A stretch of DNA of 64,000 nucleotides, from assembly GCA_013399855.1 (NCBI GenBank), contig VXAY01002819.1, forward strand, positions 206,692 to 270,691, written 5' to 3'. The DNA comes from Oxyruncus cristatus (Eukaryota > Chordata > Aves > Passeriformes > Cotingidae). The notes beneath the pieces were generated by a model. The model was given only the letters and a program-made list of their open reading frames with translations, was not told where the DNA came from and made no database searches. Below are positions 43,264-55,870 of the stretch, piece after piece. Position numbers and translations under genes: made by a program. Positions within the stretch are counted from its first letter, which is position 1. Every line of letters starts with the position of its first letter.

Positions 43264-46200
43264 CTGCTGTTTTTGGAGCCGTGGGCGTGTGCTCCATCAG
43301 GTAGGGCACCCTCTGCTCCTGGCCCACCTTCCCTGAAAGGGTAGCCAGCCATCACTGCACCCTTGTGCTTCAGGGGATGTGTTTCTGAAGCCACCAAGTG
43401 AATTTTGGTGCCATATTAGGGGAACTTCTGGTGTTGAAGCCTGTGTTTGGGAGAGAGGTTAACTCCTGGGGCTTACCCCTGCCTCACTGCCCTCAGGAGC
43501 AGGCAGAGGGAGTGCCAGCATTATAAGGAGTGGGAGTTGTGCTTTGTTTCATATAGGATGGCCTGGCTGGCCTGGAGTTGTTGAAAGGGCTGGGAGTGAA
43601 GCAGCAGTGCTGTCCCTGCTCCTGCATGCTGCGCTTGCCTGCCTGTCCTGCAGCCTGCTAGCAGGGCTGATTTTTGCTTTCGTTCCCCTGAATGCCTCAG
43701 GGGAGGCCTGGACTCAGTCAATCTCCTCTTCTCCCCTTATATCTACCAAAGATGGGTTATAATCACCTTGGGTAGTTGTCTTCTCTGTGTGCCAGATGCT
43801 CTGGGAAATTATCTTGGTCCTCTCCCCTACCTGAGTAGCAGCCTCAGGGCTCCCTGTGACGCCAGTCGTGGCCATTTCTGCAGCCTCCCTCCTGTGCTGG
43901 CCTCTGTGGTGTAGGAGCACAGCCCTGGCTTGTGCTTTCTTGGGATGTGGAGTTTTTATTGCAGAATCTCTACCAGGGTGGGCAGGTCCCCTTGCAGCAC
44001 CAGCTGGTCTGTTTGGGAGCTGTCGTGCAGTACTCTGCCACCACAGGGACCCCGCAGCAGCAGCTCTCCCTCCAGAGGGTCCCTGGGAAGCAGGTCCTGG
44101 TCTGCAGCCTGTGTTGGCCGAGGCATGTTCCCACCCTGCTATAACCACCCTCTGGAGAGGGCTCTGCTCAGCCTCGATGTCTCTGACCTTTTCAGTGTTG
44201 TGCGACAGCATTGGCTGCAGAGCTGCTTTCAGAGCTGCTCGCTGGCTAACGAGCCTGTGGGGATTGAGGGAAAATGGGCAGCCAATAAAAATATGGAATA
44301 TTGAAAAGGTCAGAGCTGTTTGGTGGGGCACAGTAACTCACAAAACTTCTCGGGCGCTGCATCTCTGGCTGCCAGCCCCTGGGTATGTGCCCAGGTGCAG
44401 GGACTGTGGGCTTGCAGCTTGGTGGTGGCTGGATTGCACGTGCTCTGGAGACAAGGGTGAGCTTTGCAGGTGTGCCAATACCTCTGTGGTTTGGCACAGC
44501 CATGCTGGAGAAGTCCTTCTCCAGAAGGAGCCTTCAGAACATGGGCTTTGCTTTCATCTGTGTGGAGGGAAGAGATGAGTCTGTGGTCAGGCACTGCTAG
44601 CAGGTTCCTGCCAGGATCCCAGCAGCAGAGAGCTGGGACAAAAGGGACACGGTTGAGCTTGTTTTGGTGTTGTGCTCTGGATCTGTGCCCCAGGTGTCAC
44701 AGCAGTGACGTGCAGGGACCACAGAGCTTCTGGGGAGTACTTGGTCGTGCTGAGTGCGACGGCTCTGGTGCATCTGTGATTGCCAGGAGCTGGGGTTGCA
44801 TTCCAAGTCAGGTGTTAGCAGGGAGGAGGGGCACAGAGAAGCCACAAGGGCAAAGCTGTGCTGATTTAGCAAACCTGCCCCTTATGAGGGCAGGGGAAAA
44901 CCTGCATCCAGAAGTTCCCAAACTGACTCCGCTTCTCCAGTGTTAGCACAGAGGGGAGACACCCCCCTGCCCACCCCCTTTTCTGTCTCTGACCCCTTCT
45001 AGTTCTCTGCCCCAGCACATCTGTCAGCTCGCCCTCCTCCACAGGCCGCCGGCTCGTGGGGATCTCACCTCTGCAGTCGGAGTGCATCTGATGGCCTCTG
45101 TGGTGGCAGAGCAGGGCCCAGTGATCTCACCATATGCCTGGCTATGGAAATATGCTGTAGGCCTGCCAGGTGCTGGGAGCAGAGGGAGAAAAAGGTCTTT
45201 TAAAACCCATCACACCGTTTCACCCCATGAAAATGGTCACGACGATGTACCACTGAAAGCTCCATGACGGGCCCTGTGCCACAACGGTTGGTTATCGGGA
45301 AACATCAAACAGCACTTTGTGCAGCTCCCTTTCCTGTGGGCAGGAGGCATTTGGAAATGACAATTCATTGAGCTTAACGGTGCAAATTTTAAGTTCTGGA
45401 AGAGAAACCAGAGGAACAGAAGGGAAGTTTGGGTGTTGGTGCCAGGCAGGCAGCAGGCAGGGCTGTGCACTGGCGCAGCAGTAGGTCTCACCCCTGGACG
45501 CTGCACTCCTCATCTGGATGCTGATTCCTCTGCAGACTGTGCTCAGCAATTGGGCTTTGCCCAAGTTTCTGGCAGGGCAGACAGTGCTTCATGCTGCTTT
45601 CTTTGGTTAAATGTGATGGCTGGATCATTCTGTGGGCTCCCCGCAGCTGTGTTGCTGTGTGCCCAGCTCCTGCATGTGCCCTGACCCCAACTGTGGGCAG
45701 TGTGAATGTCTGCCTAGCCTGGTGCTTTTTACAGCCCTTGGCTTTGCTATTTCAAGTGTTCATGTGGTGTCCTGGGGACAGTCTGTGTGACATGTAGTTC
45801 AGTAAATATGTAATGAGGTGTTTTAGGGCTTTATTGCTTTAATACAGCACTAATGTAGTGCTATTCAAAGGGCTCAGGCGTGCCCATCGGCAGCTGAAGT
45901 GGAGCAAAGGAAGGATGTTCTTCCTCTCCAAGCCCATCATCTTCCCCACTTGATGCTCTCAGTCCTGGTATAGTGGTCTAAAGGAGACAACTTGTCTCTG
46001 TTAGCACTCAGTGTAAAACAGGCAATGGCATCACTAGAAGTGACTGTGGATTGGCCCTGTTTTAAAAGGGAGCAAAAATATTTGGCCAAAGTCCCCTTGG
46101 AGCATTTTCAGCTTTTGTGAGAACCTTCTGCTAGGCAACTTGTTTCTAAAGCTCCTACCAGAATCAGGCTCTTGGGTTTGGGATCACCTCTCTGAGGAGG

Positions 46201-48429
46201 TGCAGGTGCTCTTTAGGGCTTAAGCTGGTCTAGAAGGTGTCATCAGGCCTTAGTGTTACATTGGATGGGGTTGGAAACACTTTCTTGCCTGGCAGTCCCC
46301 TGATTCAGGGCAGGACTTGTCTCATGTTCCTAGCTGTGCCCAAGTCTGCTTCTTCCAGGCAGCTCCTGGGCAGGGGGGCTGCCCTGAGATCAGAGCCTGT
46401 TCTGTAGTGAGCCCTGGGGCCCTGTCTTGCACAACAGCACTGAGGTGCTCCAGCTTACATGTCGATGGGTGCTCCCTGCAGGTTGTTGAGCTGCTGTTGT
46501 TCTGGATTGGCTCCTCAGCACCACCATTTGGGCCCCTGGCACTTAATAGCTGCAATACCTAATTTTAGTTGTAATGGCACTCATTCTATCTGCTGCTCCC
46601 AGCATGGGTAAGTGGCATAAATTAATATTATACAGAAAAAAGTCAAGTTTCTGGTGTGAGATCAATAGATCATAACGTGGTGATATTTGAAAATACATCT
46701 TATTAGCAGTTCATATTTTGGCACTTTCTAAAGATTCCCATGAGCCCCCCTCCCTGCTGCCGCAGGGAGCTGCTGTGCATGTGGTTGCTGACAGCATCAG
46801 GCATCCTGTGAGGTAACACTGCCTGTGCTGGATGTCACTCTGTGGCTTTATCCCGTGGGAAATGAATGCCCTGATGGAGAGAGGTTGGAGTGCTGTTGGT
46901 CACTGTGGGGCAGGGCCAGGAGCCTTTAGCATCTTGCACCTCTGATGAGTAGGGCTTCTTTCTGAGCTGACTCGGGGTGTCTAAACAGGCAGGCACTACA
47001 GAGTTGATGTTGTGTGGTGCTGTTGTGACCAGCCTGAACAGAAAAAGGGCAAATAAGCCCACAGCTGCTCTCGTGTCCTGGCTGAGGACAGAGGTTCATT
47101 GCAAGGACAGAGCACACCTCTGTGACCTGGGCTGTGGTTCTGTGTAGATGAGCAGAGCTTTGAGCTTTCAGGATTGAAAGAGCACCTTTTGCCAGCATTG
47201 ATGAAGAAAAGTAATGTGAGGGGCCTCCCGTGGCAGGGCATGGCTTTGACTCACTGCAGTCCTTCTCAGTCTCAGCAGATGGAGATCTCTGTAGAGGCCC
47301 TCTGCTTAAAGTCAGCTTAAAGCGACTTCCTCGAGGACAGGACTCAAGGTAAAGGTGTATGTTTTGTCTCTGACCTGGGGTCTCTGGTTACTCCCATGCT
47401 TATCTCCTTCTCCCCATGAGTGGTGGATGGTGCTGGGTTGATTTGTCTGCGTGAGTCAGGGTCTTTGGCACGGAGTTCAGAGCTGAGTTTTGCAGCCCAC
47501 TGTAGTAATATCTCTCCAATGCATGTGCACACACCTCTCCCCTCACATGTCTTGCTCTGCTTTCTCCTCCTTGGGAGGAAACTAATCTCTGCAGTCCTCA
47601 CCCATCAGAGCAGATTAGAGCAGCTCCCAGCTCCTCCCGTGCTGTAGAGGAATTGCGGGGATCAGAGGTTTGGATCGTAGCTGTGGGGGATGATCCCTCT
47701 TTCTGTAAGCCTGGATGAGAGAGGTGATGTGCAGTCATTCTGCACTGGTGGAGTGTGCTGGAGCAGATTCACTTTCCTCTGGTCCCCCGAGCCAACGGAG
47801 CTGTGCCGAGTTTTGTTCAAATGGAAGATGCTTGTATACACTTCTGTAAGCAATGAAGTGACTCAGGTTGCCCACTCAGTCTTCTCTTTCCACAGACTGT
47901 TCCCAAAGTCCCTGTGGATGTGTCTGAAGCATCCTAAATAAGACCTGTGTATGCTGTGCTCCAAGGTGGAGGCTGCACTGAGCTGCTCAGAAAAAAAATA
48001 GGCCATTGCTTTCCTCACGCAGGAGGCATTTAAAGAGCCTGTGCGGGAGGAGTGTGGGCATGGCTAAATCAGAAGTGAGGAGCTATCCCCTCCTTTGGTA
48101 CCTCACCTGCCTTCTATGAAATGGGGATGTGAATGTGAAGCCAGGCTGCTTGGCTTTTTTTGGTAACTTGCTTAGTGGTGCTGGCTTTGTGTGCTGCTCC
48201 TACCACCCATCAGAAATCACTAGGGAGAAGCAGCTTGCTTTTTGCTTTGCCTTTCTGAGTAAGGTTTCCAAAATGGCTTGGGTTTTACCTCTTCACCCAG
48301 AAAAGTCAACAGCAAAATCTGCTTGCCTGAAGTGGGATTAGGCAGTTGCCCTCACGGGAATTCCTGCCTTGCTCCCCTGATTCTTTCTCCAGCCAGATAC
48401 CCAGGCAAAGCATCTATCTCCATCTACCA
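43264..48429. other. Non-coding DNA, no gene recognised
   Basis: The longest open frames here (43856-44578 plus, 240 codons; 43714-44331 minus, 205 codons) overlap each other and carry no recognised domain. The minus frame is basic and Ala/Arg-rich with an acidic end. An AT-rich patch at 46555-46745 contains TAAT, ATTA and GATAA-type motifs. Confidence 0.5.
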
Positions 48430-48790
48430 ACCTGAGATGCTGTCTCTTCGCTAATTAAATGAGGAATATCATCTCTTTATAATTCTGTCAGTTCATTTCA
48501 AATTAAAAAGGTACCTATAGGACCAAAAGGAATCTCATCCTCCCTCTGGGGACCACCTTTCTTTTTATTTAAGTTTTTTTTGCAGGCTGATAATTCCATC
48601 TGAAGGTCTCCTGTGATACTGCGGTAACCCTTGGATGCTATTCAAGTGCATCCTGGCCCCCGGCATGTGCTCGTTGCCTCCTAATTGCTCTAAATAAGTT
48701 GGGAATGATGAAATTAAAGTGCCATTGATATCAGGCAGCCCTGGCACACTGCAGTTACAGGCATGTGAGGGAAGCGGACAGATGGGGAGA
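48430..48790. promoter_or_regulatory. Candidate conserved non-coding element
   Basis: An AT-rich block contains CTAATTAAATG, TATAATTC and AATTAAAAAGG, followed by TGATAATTCC, CTAATTGC and GATGAAATTAAAG, a cluster of homeodomain-type cores in balanced, non-repetitive sequence. The regulatory role is inferred from motif density only. Confidence 0.25.
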
Positions 48791-51700
48791 TGTTAGGATA
48801 ATAGGTATTAAATGCAGATTTTACCCTGTTTGGGATCCTCATCTAAGCACAGTTCAACTTCTTGGTGCAGCAAGTTTGGCAGCTCCTGTGCTGGTGCCCC
48901 AGCTGAGCATTTGGCACAGGTTGGTGATGTGCGAGACATAAAAACGTATGACCTCCCGCAGTTCCTTGGAGGCTCCTGGATAATGGTCTATCCAGGGGCA
49001 AAGACGTGCAAAATAATCCTGAGTCCATACAACGTCCTCAGCCTGTAAATCCTGGGTTGCCAATCCTTGGGTTGACGTGGTCAGACTGCAGCAAGCAGGT
49101 ACGGGCTTGCTGGGTCTGTTCTGGTTCATCAAACAGGGCTTATCCTTCTCTTCATTCCCTTAATCTGTATTATTGGGGTTGAGTTCAGATTTTAAAGATG
49201 AAACAGCTGAGTTTGGGTTTCTGGTGTTGAACCCAGAAGAGATTGGGGTGTGCTCCTGTCCTGGCATGTAGGAAAGTTGGGCTGAGATCCCCTGCTCCTG
49301 ATCTGGCACTGGTAGGAGATGTGGGGTTGGGAACGGCTCTGAACAGAGGCTGGGATATATAGTTCATGTCATTCAGTAACTGCTCTTGTGCTCTGCTCAC
49401 CTGGAAATGCTGCTGCCTGTAGTGTCCTTTGCTCTGAAAGAAAAGAACATTTTTGGCATTTGGAGTCAAAGGGGAAGAATGATACCTTGCTGGCTGGTGG
49501 TTTTACTGAGTCCCATCAAAGCAGAGGGGTCTGGACAGAACCTGACTCCAGATCTTCAGCAAAGGCAGTTTTTGTGACAATCTGTTCCCAGACAGAATAG
49601 AGTCATCACATCACCCACAGGGTGAAAGTCATCCCACTCCAGCAATTCAACACTCATCCCCACGACTGAGTATCCCATCCCTGATCCTGCAGCGAGAGCT
49701 GTCTGGGTGTGCTACCACAATGCTCGAGAAGAGCATCTGGGTCAAAGCACCCCATTTTTGGAACCTGCAGAATGGCTGGTCCCAGAGCTGCATGTGAGGA
49801 TGAGCTTCATCAGTCTGCAAGCACTTGTGTAACCTTACAGGTGCGTTTGGTTTGGTGATTGTGCAGTTAATAGTTTTCTAAAGATGGATGGCAGGTACAG
49901 CAAAGCAGTCTGCTTTCCAAAAAAATGCCAATCATTCTAATCAGTTGCCTAAGATTTGGGTCAAGTCCAGCTACCTGGCTTTGGATAATAATTCTCCCAA
50001 GCCTTCTTGAGCTCGTCTTTTGAAGCATCAGTGTTCTCAGGACAGTTGAAATGGATGGGAGGTGCTCTGACATGGCAGCCAGCTGGCCTCTGGGATGGAT
50101 GGCTGATTGCAAAGTGATGGAAAGTTACATTTGCTCAGTCTGAGCCAATTCTATTCCTGTAACTGGCATTGGCTGTGACTTTGGCTTCCCTGTGGCTCAT
50201 CAGATCCCCACCCTAGGGGTGCTCACCTAGAGGCTTTGGGTTGAGATGGCAGGATCCCTTGCTCTGGGCAGCCCTCCAGGCTCCTCTATCAGAGGAATTC
50301 AAGACATGCAAATTCCACCTGTTGCATGTTTAAAGGCCAAAGGAGTAGATTTATGATTCACTGGTCTGACCTGTTCTGCAACAGAGGCCAGAACTTGTCC
50401 TTCTCTGATTCTTTTGTCAAGTGCAGCAACTCTGGGTGCACTCAGGTTTGTGGTCCCCAAAGACATGGGTGCTGCAGGGTCTTGGCTCTGCTGGCAGGTA
50501 GGAGAGGTCGCTGTGAGGCTCCCCTCTGTTCCTAACTGGGGTGTCTGGAGCAATCCTTTGAGTAAGGGTGCTCCTGGAGTGCCTGGGCCTGCATGGGGTG
50601 TCACGTGTGTTTGTTTGCACGAGGGATCATGGGCACTGCCTGGGCTGGTCCCAGTGACTGAGTGTTCAAACCTCTCTAAACACGTGGCACCTCCAAGCAA
50701 ACAGGAGGTGGTTATAGTTGCTGTAAATTCCCACAGGCAGGAAACACACTGGGTTTGGAGGGAATTATGTGTAAATTCGTTGAGTTACCTTTCTTAAAAG
50801 GATCTATGAGCTGCAGGGGTGTCAGCATGATGCCAGTTATGCTTTCCAGTGGGCTGATCTCCCTGAAGCCCAGCACCCTGCAGGACTGTGATCATGTTCA
50901 GGGGTGCACTCCCACCCATTACAGCCGCTCCCTCTGCTTGGGTGGAAGTGCCCCTGCAGTCACAGCCCCTCCACAGCTGAGTTCACAACGCAGCACGTGG
51001 AATTCTTGACTCAAGCCAAGGCGTGTGGTGGTTGGCACAGCGTGCTGTGACCCTGGGATCCACACCCAGTGCACCCTCCTGGAGCACAGTTAATCCTTTC
51101 CTTCTTATCTCACCTGTGTGTGGGTTGGAGCATCTCTGCTGTCACCTTGCTTCCCCTTCCCCTGGCCACTTCCAGGAGGTGACTGCCTCTGGGCGCTGTG
51201 CCTGGGGTAGGAATAGGTCTGTGCCAGTTCCCGCCAAGAGCCATCCCCTTCTCTGCGTGGCTGAGCACAGTACAGTACATCCCTGGGCCTGCAAGGAAAA
51301 CCTCCTGCTGGCTTCCGTCAGGAAACGAGCTGGGCACCGCCACAGGACCAGGGAAGCGGGGAAACACAGGGCAGGGCTGGCTCATCTGTGAAGACATGCT
51401 GGGTTGTGGCCTGTGCTGAAATGGGCTGTTCCTGCTGAGCATGGAGGAGGAGGAAGGAACAATGCTGGGTGAAAAGCCCTGGTGAGCTGGGTTTGGCATG
51501 GGGGTGGAAGGAGGAAGGGAGCAGTGCTGGCTGCTCCAGGAGGAGCCACCGGAGCTGTCACTGTGTGTCACCTGCTTTTTTGGCAGCTGCAGCCTGCTTG
51601 GCCATCAAGTTCAGTGAAAAAGGCCGAGCAGGCACCAGGGCTTGTTTTGCCACCAGGCACTGCCTGATGCTGTAGACAACTGCCTTATTGGTCTCTGTCA

Positions 51701-53381
51701 TGCAGAGCCTGAGCAAGGCTTGGTCTGGGGGAGCTTCATATTTGGGGAGCAGATCCCTTGGAGTGCTGTCCTGGAGATGATGCAGTTTGTTGCATGATGG
51801 CTCTGATAACTGGACCAAGCTTTGGGTATCTTGTGGGCTTTGCAGCCCGTCTAAACAAGGCTGACAATGAGCAGGGGGGGCTGCTACTGGTCCCCACTTG
51901 CCCCAGGTACCCAGAGATGTCCTAGCATTGCCTGGCAGGGCAGTGGGTGGAAGGAAGGACTTGTTTCCCCATCTTGATCCCTTATGTCTGAGGTTTCTTT
52001 CACAGAGCCTTTCACCCAGAGGTGAAGTCACTCACCATGGCCACTGTTAACAGCTGCTTCTCTGCATTGTGGGTTGTAAATGTCCCCTTAATTTAGTGCC
52101 TGCAGTGCTCTAAAGCAGCAACCTTAGCACAGCCTCTGCATAATGACTGGAGAGGCTCTAGATCCTGAGCTCTGACTCGGAGACGCTCTCCTTGACTGCT
52201 GTAGTCCCAGTGGTTGATGTCTCCTTTATCCTGGGTGCCTCAACATTCTCACCACTTGCTTTTGAAAGATAAATCCCTGTAAAATAGAAAGATTTAGTCC
52301 AGTCCAACTGGGCAGGTCAGTCCAGGCAGTAATGCACTCACATCCTAAATGTTTCAGTTCTTTTGGCTAAACTTCCCGATGAAAGCTGTTTTTTTGGTTT
52401 TTTTTTTTCTCCTCCACAAAAAAGAATAACAGCTCTGACCTTGAGGAGAGAAATTATGAGGGTTCAGAGTTCTGTTTCCTTTTTTGTTGCTATTTTTCTT
52501 GCAAAATATTCCAGTTGAGAGGGATTTTTTGCTTAAACAATTTGTACCCAGTGGATAGATTTATTCCATTCAGCTGCCAGCCACAAGAAAGCTCTGTTAT
52601 TCCCTGTGGCATGTTTTTTTTCTTTTTTTTTTACCTCTCAATACTCATAAATACTCTTGCTAAATCTGAGTTTCTACTACTTGCAAATATGAGGGACCAG
52701 GTACTCCTGACCTGTTTCTGGTGCTGGAGGAATCATCACTTGCCCCCTCTGTCGTGACCCTGGGTAACTTGGGCGGTGCTCAGGACCTGTTCTTAAATAT
52801 CCCTCTTGTCTCCCCATGCCTTGTCCCCTTCCGCTCCCTTGTTATTTCTGTCTCTTGGGGATAAAGGGAGTGTAAAAATTTGCTTTATTGAACGTCCTGG
52901 AACCAAGAGGTGCTTTGGAGGCAGCACTTCCAAATCCCACCTGGCTGCTACTTGTCATGCCTCTGCTCCCAGCCAACACCCTGCTGTCCTGGCTTTTAGC
53001 GGGACTGGGCAAAAAATTTATTTCCTGGTTTAGCATCATTCCTTCGAGGGAGAAGGGGAAAATGTGGAGATTTGGTTTGAAATTATCTGAGTGAATGTGG
53101 CAGAAAGGCAAAGTGAGCATTTGGGCTTGACAGCAGAGTTGGTTTTAGACTGGGTAGAAAAGAAATGAGGAGACTCTTAAAATGACAAGTGGGTTTGGAG
53201 GGGAAAAGAAGGGAAATGTTTATTTTAAACACATAAAAACTGATCACTCTGATGCTGACTGATCACTTAATACCCTTTCGTGTCTGTTCCACGTGACAAG
53301 GCCAGTTTGCCAGGCTGGGATCACTGCTGGTGAGTTTGGCAGTGGTAGCTCCTCATACTCCTGGCCTGCCTCAGTTTCCCT
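48791..53381. other. Non-coding DNA, no gene recognised
   Basis: Apart from the microexon candidate at 49401-49433, nothing was accepted. A 71-nt plus-strand segment at 50427-50497 between an acceptor-like tract and a CAG/GTAGGA donor is open in one phase, but it is no better than chance pairs elsewhere. T-rich runs occur at 52385-52410 and 52615-52632. Confidence 0.5.
49401..49433 (-). other. Candidate 33-nt in-frame microexon
   Basis: On the minus strand a strong acceptor (TGTTCTTTTCTTTCAG) precedes 33 nt that end in CAG followed by the donor GTGAGCAG. The length is a multiple of three and one frame reads SKGHYRQQHFQ. In-frame microexons of this size occur in neural genes, but nothing else here indicates a host gene, and a search of 64 kb on both strands would yield some such pairs by chance. 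Confidence 0.2.
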
Positions 53382-53625
53382 TCATAGAATCACAAAATGC
53401 TTTAGGTTGGAAGGGACTTTCAAGATCATCTTGTTCCGACCCCCTGCTGTGAGGGTTGGAACTTCCACTAGACCAGGTTGATCCAAGCCCCATCCAACCT
53501 GGCCTTGAACACTTCCAGGGATGGGGCAGCTTCTCTGGGCAACCTGTGCCGATGCCTTACCACCTCCACAGGGAAGAATTCCTTCCCAGTATATAGTCTA
53601 ATCTTCCCTTGTCTGCAGTTTATCC
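53382..53625 (-). mobile_element. CR1 LINE 3' fragment, diverged
   Basis: The plus strand begins TTCATAGAATCACAAAATG and continues through the TTGGAAGGGAC...CAAGATCATC...CCAACCTGGCCTTGAAC...TCCAGGGATGG order seen in minus-oriented avian CR1 tails, then a degraded ORF2 end. It stops near 53625. It appears older than the copy at 10.9 kb because the terminal octamer repeat is reduced to one unit and internal matches are weaker. Confidence 0.9.
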
Positions 53626-55217
53626 GTGAGGTTTGGGGCTCTCCAGCTGCCTCATTTCACCCTTTGTCAGGGTAAGCTAGTGCTGGGGACCCATGTGCTG
53701 CTGCAGCACCTTCCTTGCTCGAGATTTAGTTGAGGTCTGGGATGAGATCTCCAAACTCATTGCAGTGGTGAGTCTGAGTCAGAGCCTCCCTCCCCTGACA
53801 GGCAGCTCTGTCTCTTTATGCTTTTAATTTCTTTGGAGCTCAGATTTTCAGCGTCCTCACCTCTCTGCTAGCGCAACGTTTTAGGAACAGATGGGCTTAA
53901 TTTCCGATTGCCGCCCCCTGAACTTGGGAGGAGGTTTGAGTTTGGAGCCAGTCTGCCTCTTGTTCCATGTGAGTCCACCCGGCAGGCTCCTGCCTGCCCT
54001 GCCCCTGCGGACACGGAGCCAAGGACCCAGAAAATAGCCCTCTCCATGATGAGGAAGGGCCTCAGAAGTAAGATTTTCTCTCTCAGTGGATAAATCTGTC
54101 TCCATGTCACCTTAGCAGTGGAAACGGCTGAGCATCTTCTTATGGGTTGATACTATTGAGATGCTTAGTCTAAGCTTCATCTAATCCTCTTTCGGTGAGC
54201 AATCGGGCTTGTGATCTCACACAAACAGGTTTTCTGACTCCAGCCTCGACATTTTGTGGTTTGTGATCATAGTGGAAGAGTGATGGTCCTGCTGCATCTC
54301 TGCTGCTGCCCCTGAGCTGAACTAGAGGTGAAAGGGAAAAGAAAATGAACCTACAAGTTTCTGCCCTGAACTCTGTACCTGACTGTTGGATTTTGGGTCT
54401 AGATGTCAACTAGACTCCCTTTCATAAGGCTTTGTGGCACGGGATTTCCTTACCCAGCTTCCTGTGGATCGTAAACCAGATTTTTACAGCCATGATTGTG
54501 TTGGATTAAAGTTCTGGGGTGGTTTTTTTGACAGCACTCTCCTGAATCTGGCCTGCTTTGCTTCTGCCAGCGTGGCCCGAGAATCCTGTCACTCTTTGGG
54601 AATCAATAGCAAATGTAAAGTACATTTAAAATATTTCCCTTCCCATGTGTTGAGGCCCCAAATTCAAGGCAGAATTCAGAGCTGCTGGACTTTGCTTGTG
54701 CTTGAGACTGTGAGCTTGGCAGTCAAAACCTGATTCCCGCTTGCTGGAAGCGGGAGCCTTGTGTGTGTGGTTCAGCGGGCTTGTTGCCCTCCAGCATCAC
54801 ATTGTCACCTTGGCACCTGTGCGTGGGGATGGAGTGACCTGGCAGAGGTCCTGGCACAAGGCAGTGGTGGGGCCTAGCACCTGGGACTGTTCTCCTCCGG
54901 GCATGGGAGAAAGGCTGTGGGATTTGCTGCCGGGAAGATCTGATGAGCCCCGAGCTGGTTCCCAGCCGGCGGTTAGACCTCATCCCTGGGATCTGGTTTT
55001 GCCCAGCTTTGGGATGAACACCACCCCTCCTTGGAGCAAGAGAGGCCAGAGGGGCAAAGCCTGCCTGGATGGCTGCCTGTCCCTTCTGCCATGGGCTGGG
55101 CTGGCTGCAGTGATCGATGGCCGTGGGGGAGAGCGAGCAATCCTTTCTGGAGATGATCTCCGGTGGGGCAAGTCACTCAGCACCTCCTCACGCTGTCCCT
55201 CTCCTCCTGTCTTGCAG
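53626..55217. other. Non-coding DNA or intron, no gene recognised
   Basis: A plus-strand frame is open from 54741 through 55571 (276 codons, the longest in the window), but only the part at 55218-55388 is framed by splice signals. The rest is read as intron. No domain was recognised. Confidence 0.5.
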
Positions 55218-55388
55218 GGCTGTGTGTCTGAGGCTGAGCCAGGTGCCCCCCTGCTCCGTGCCGGGTCCCATGAGACAGGCAGGACCGCCCTGTCCTTCCC
55301 ACCCGGGGCCACAGCACCCCCCTCTGCCCCCGCTGCCCGGGACGCCTCTCCAGCACCCAGAACGAAGCTGCAGAGCTCTGCTGCCACG
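55218..55388 (+). CDS. Candidate internal coding exon, 171 nt, unknown protein
   Basis: A strong acceptor (CTCTCCTCCTGTCTTGCAG, ending 55217) and a consensus-like donor (ACG followed by GTGAGTCC, from 55389) enclose 171 nt. The segment is exactly 57 codons and open in frame, so inclusion or skipping would keep the frame. GC at third positions is about two thirds and CpGs are kept. The peptide is rich in Ala, Pro, Ser and Gly with scattered charged residues (for example APAARDASPAPRTKLQSSA), like a disordered linker. It has no recognised domain and I cannot name the gene. The frame stays open on both sides by chance or GC bias, which weakens the open-frame argument; the paired splice sites are the main evidence. 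Confidence 0.4.
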
Positions 55389-55479
55389 GTGAGTCCCTGG
55401 CCTTTGGCTTTTCCTTTCCCAAGACACTTCTCCCTGGCTGCAGTGGGGGTCACAGCACGGAGTCCATACACAGGCTCTG

Positions 55480-55870
55480 AAGGAACAGCTTATGCACCAA
55501 AAAAATTCAGGTTTCAGTCAACAGACTCAGCTCACAAATTCAGGTTGTATTTAGCAAGTGGCTTTGGCTGAGGGGGGGGGGTGGGGAAAAAAGTGAAACA
55601 CTGAAAAGTTTGATTTTTNNNNNNNNNNNNNNNNNNNNNNNNNNNNNNNNNNNNNTGGCATTTTCAAAATGAACCCTTTCAGCCATCTGTTTCGAGATGA
55701 CATTTCAGTTTGAATTTTTTCTAGTTTTTTTTTTTTTCTCCAGCGTGGGGGGGGAAGCCACCTACAAACAAAATTAAATCTTCACTTCAGCCCAAACAAA
55801 ATGTTTCATTCAGCCCCAGATTATTACTGGGGCTTTGAAATTTGGCAAAGAAAAAAAAAATTACTTTGGT
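55480..55870. repeat. AT-rich, possibly an old interspersed repeat
   Basis: The sequence around the gap contains GTGAAACACTGAAAAGTTTG, GGCATTTTCAAAATGAACC, GACATTTCAGTTTGAA and CAAAATGTTTCATTCAG. These TGAAA/TTTCA words in both orientations look like a decayed inverted-repeat or self-complementary element. Similar words recur near 24390-24530 and 39200-39490. No family name is offered. Confidence 0.3.
55619..55655. other. Assembly gap (37 N)
   Basis: Thirty-seven N characters interrupt the sequence. The left flank carries a G-rich run (near 55572-55584) and the right flank a T-rich run, both hard to sequence. The true gap size is unknown. Confidence 0.98.

Noticed and set aside
43714..44578. 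Opposing long frames (240 codons plus, 205 codons minus), the minus one considered as a retroviral gag-like protein
   Set aside because: The two frames overlap on opposite strands with similar Ala/Arg/Pro-rich composition. No zinc knuckle, protease motif or LTR was seen, so GC bias explains them better.
50427..50497. 71-nt segment between acceptor-like and CAG/GTAGGA donor-like sequences
   Set aside because: The acceptor is interrupted by purines and the peptide has no recognised relation, so the support is no better than background.
54741..55571. 276-codon plus-strand open frame, the longest in the window, as a single-exon gene
   Set aside because: No domain or start context was recognised. 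It is crossed by good splice sites and lies in GC-rich sequence where stop codons are sparse. Only the internal 171-nt segment was kept as an exon candidate.
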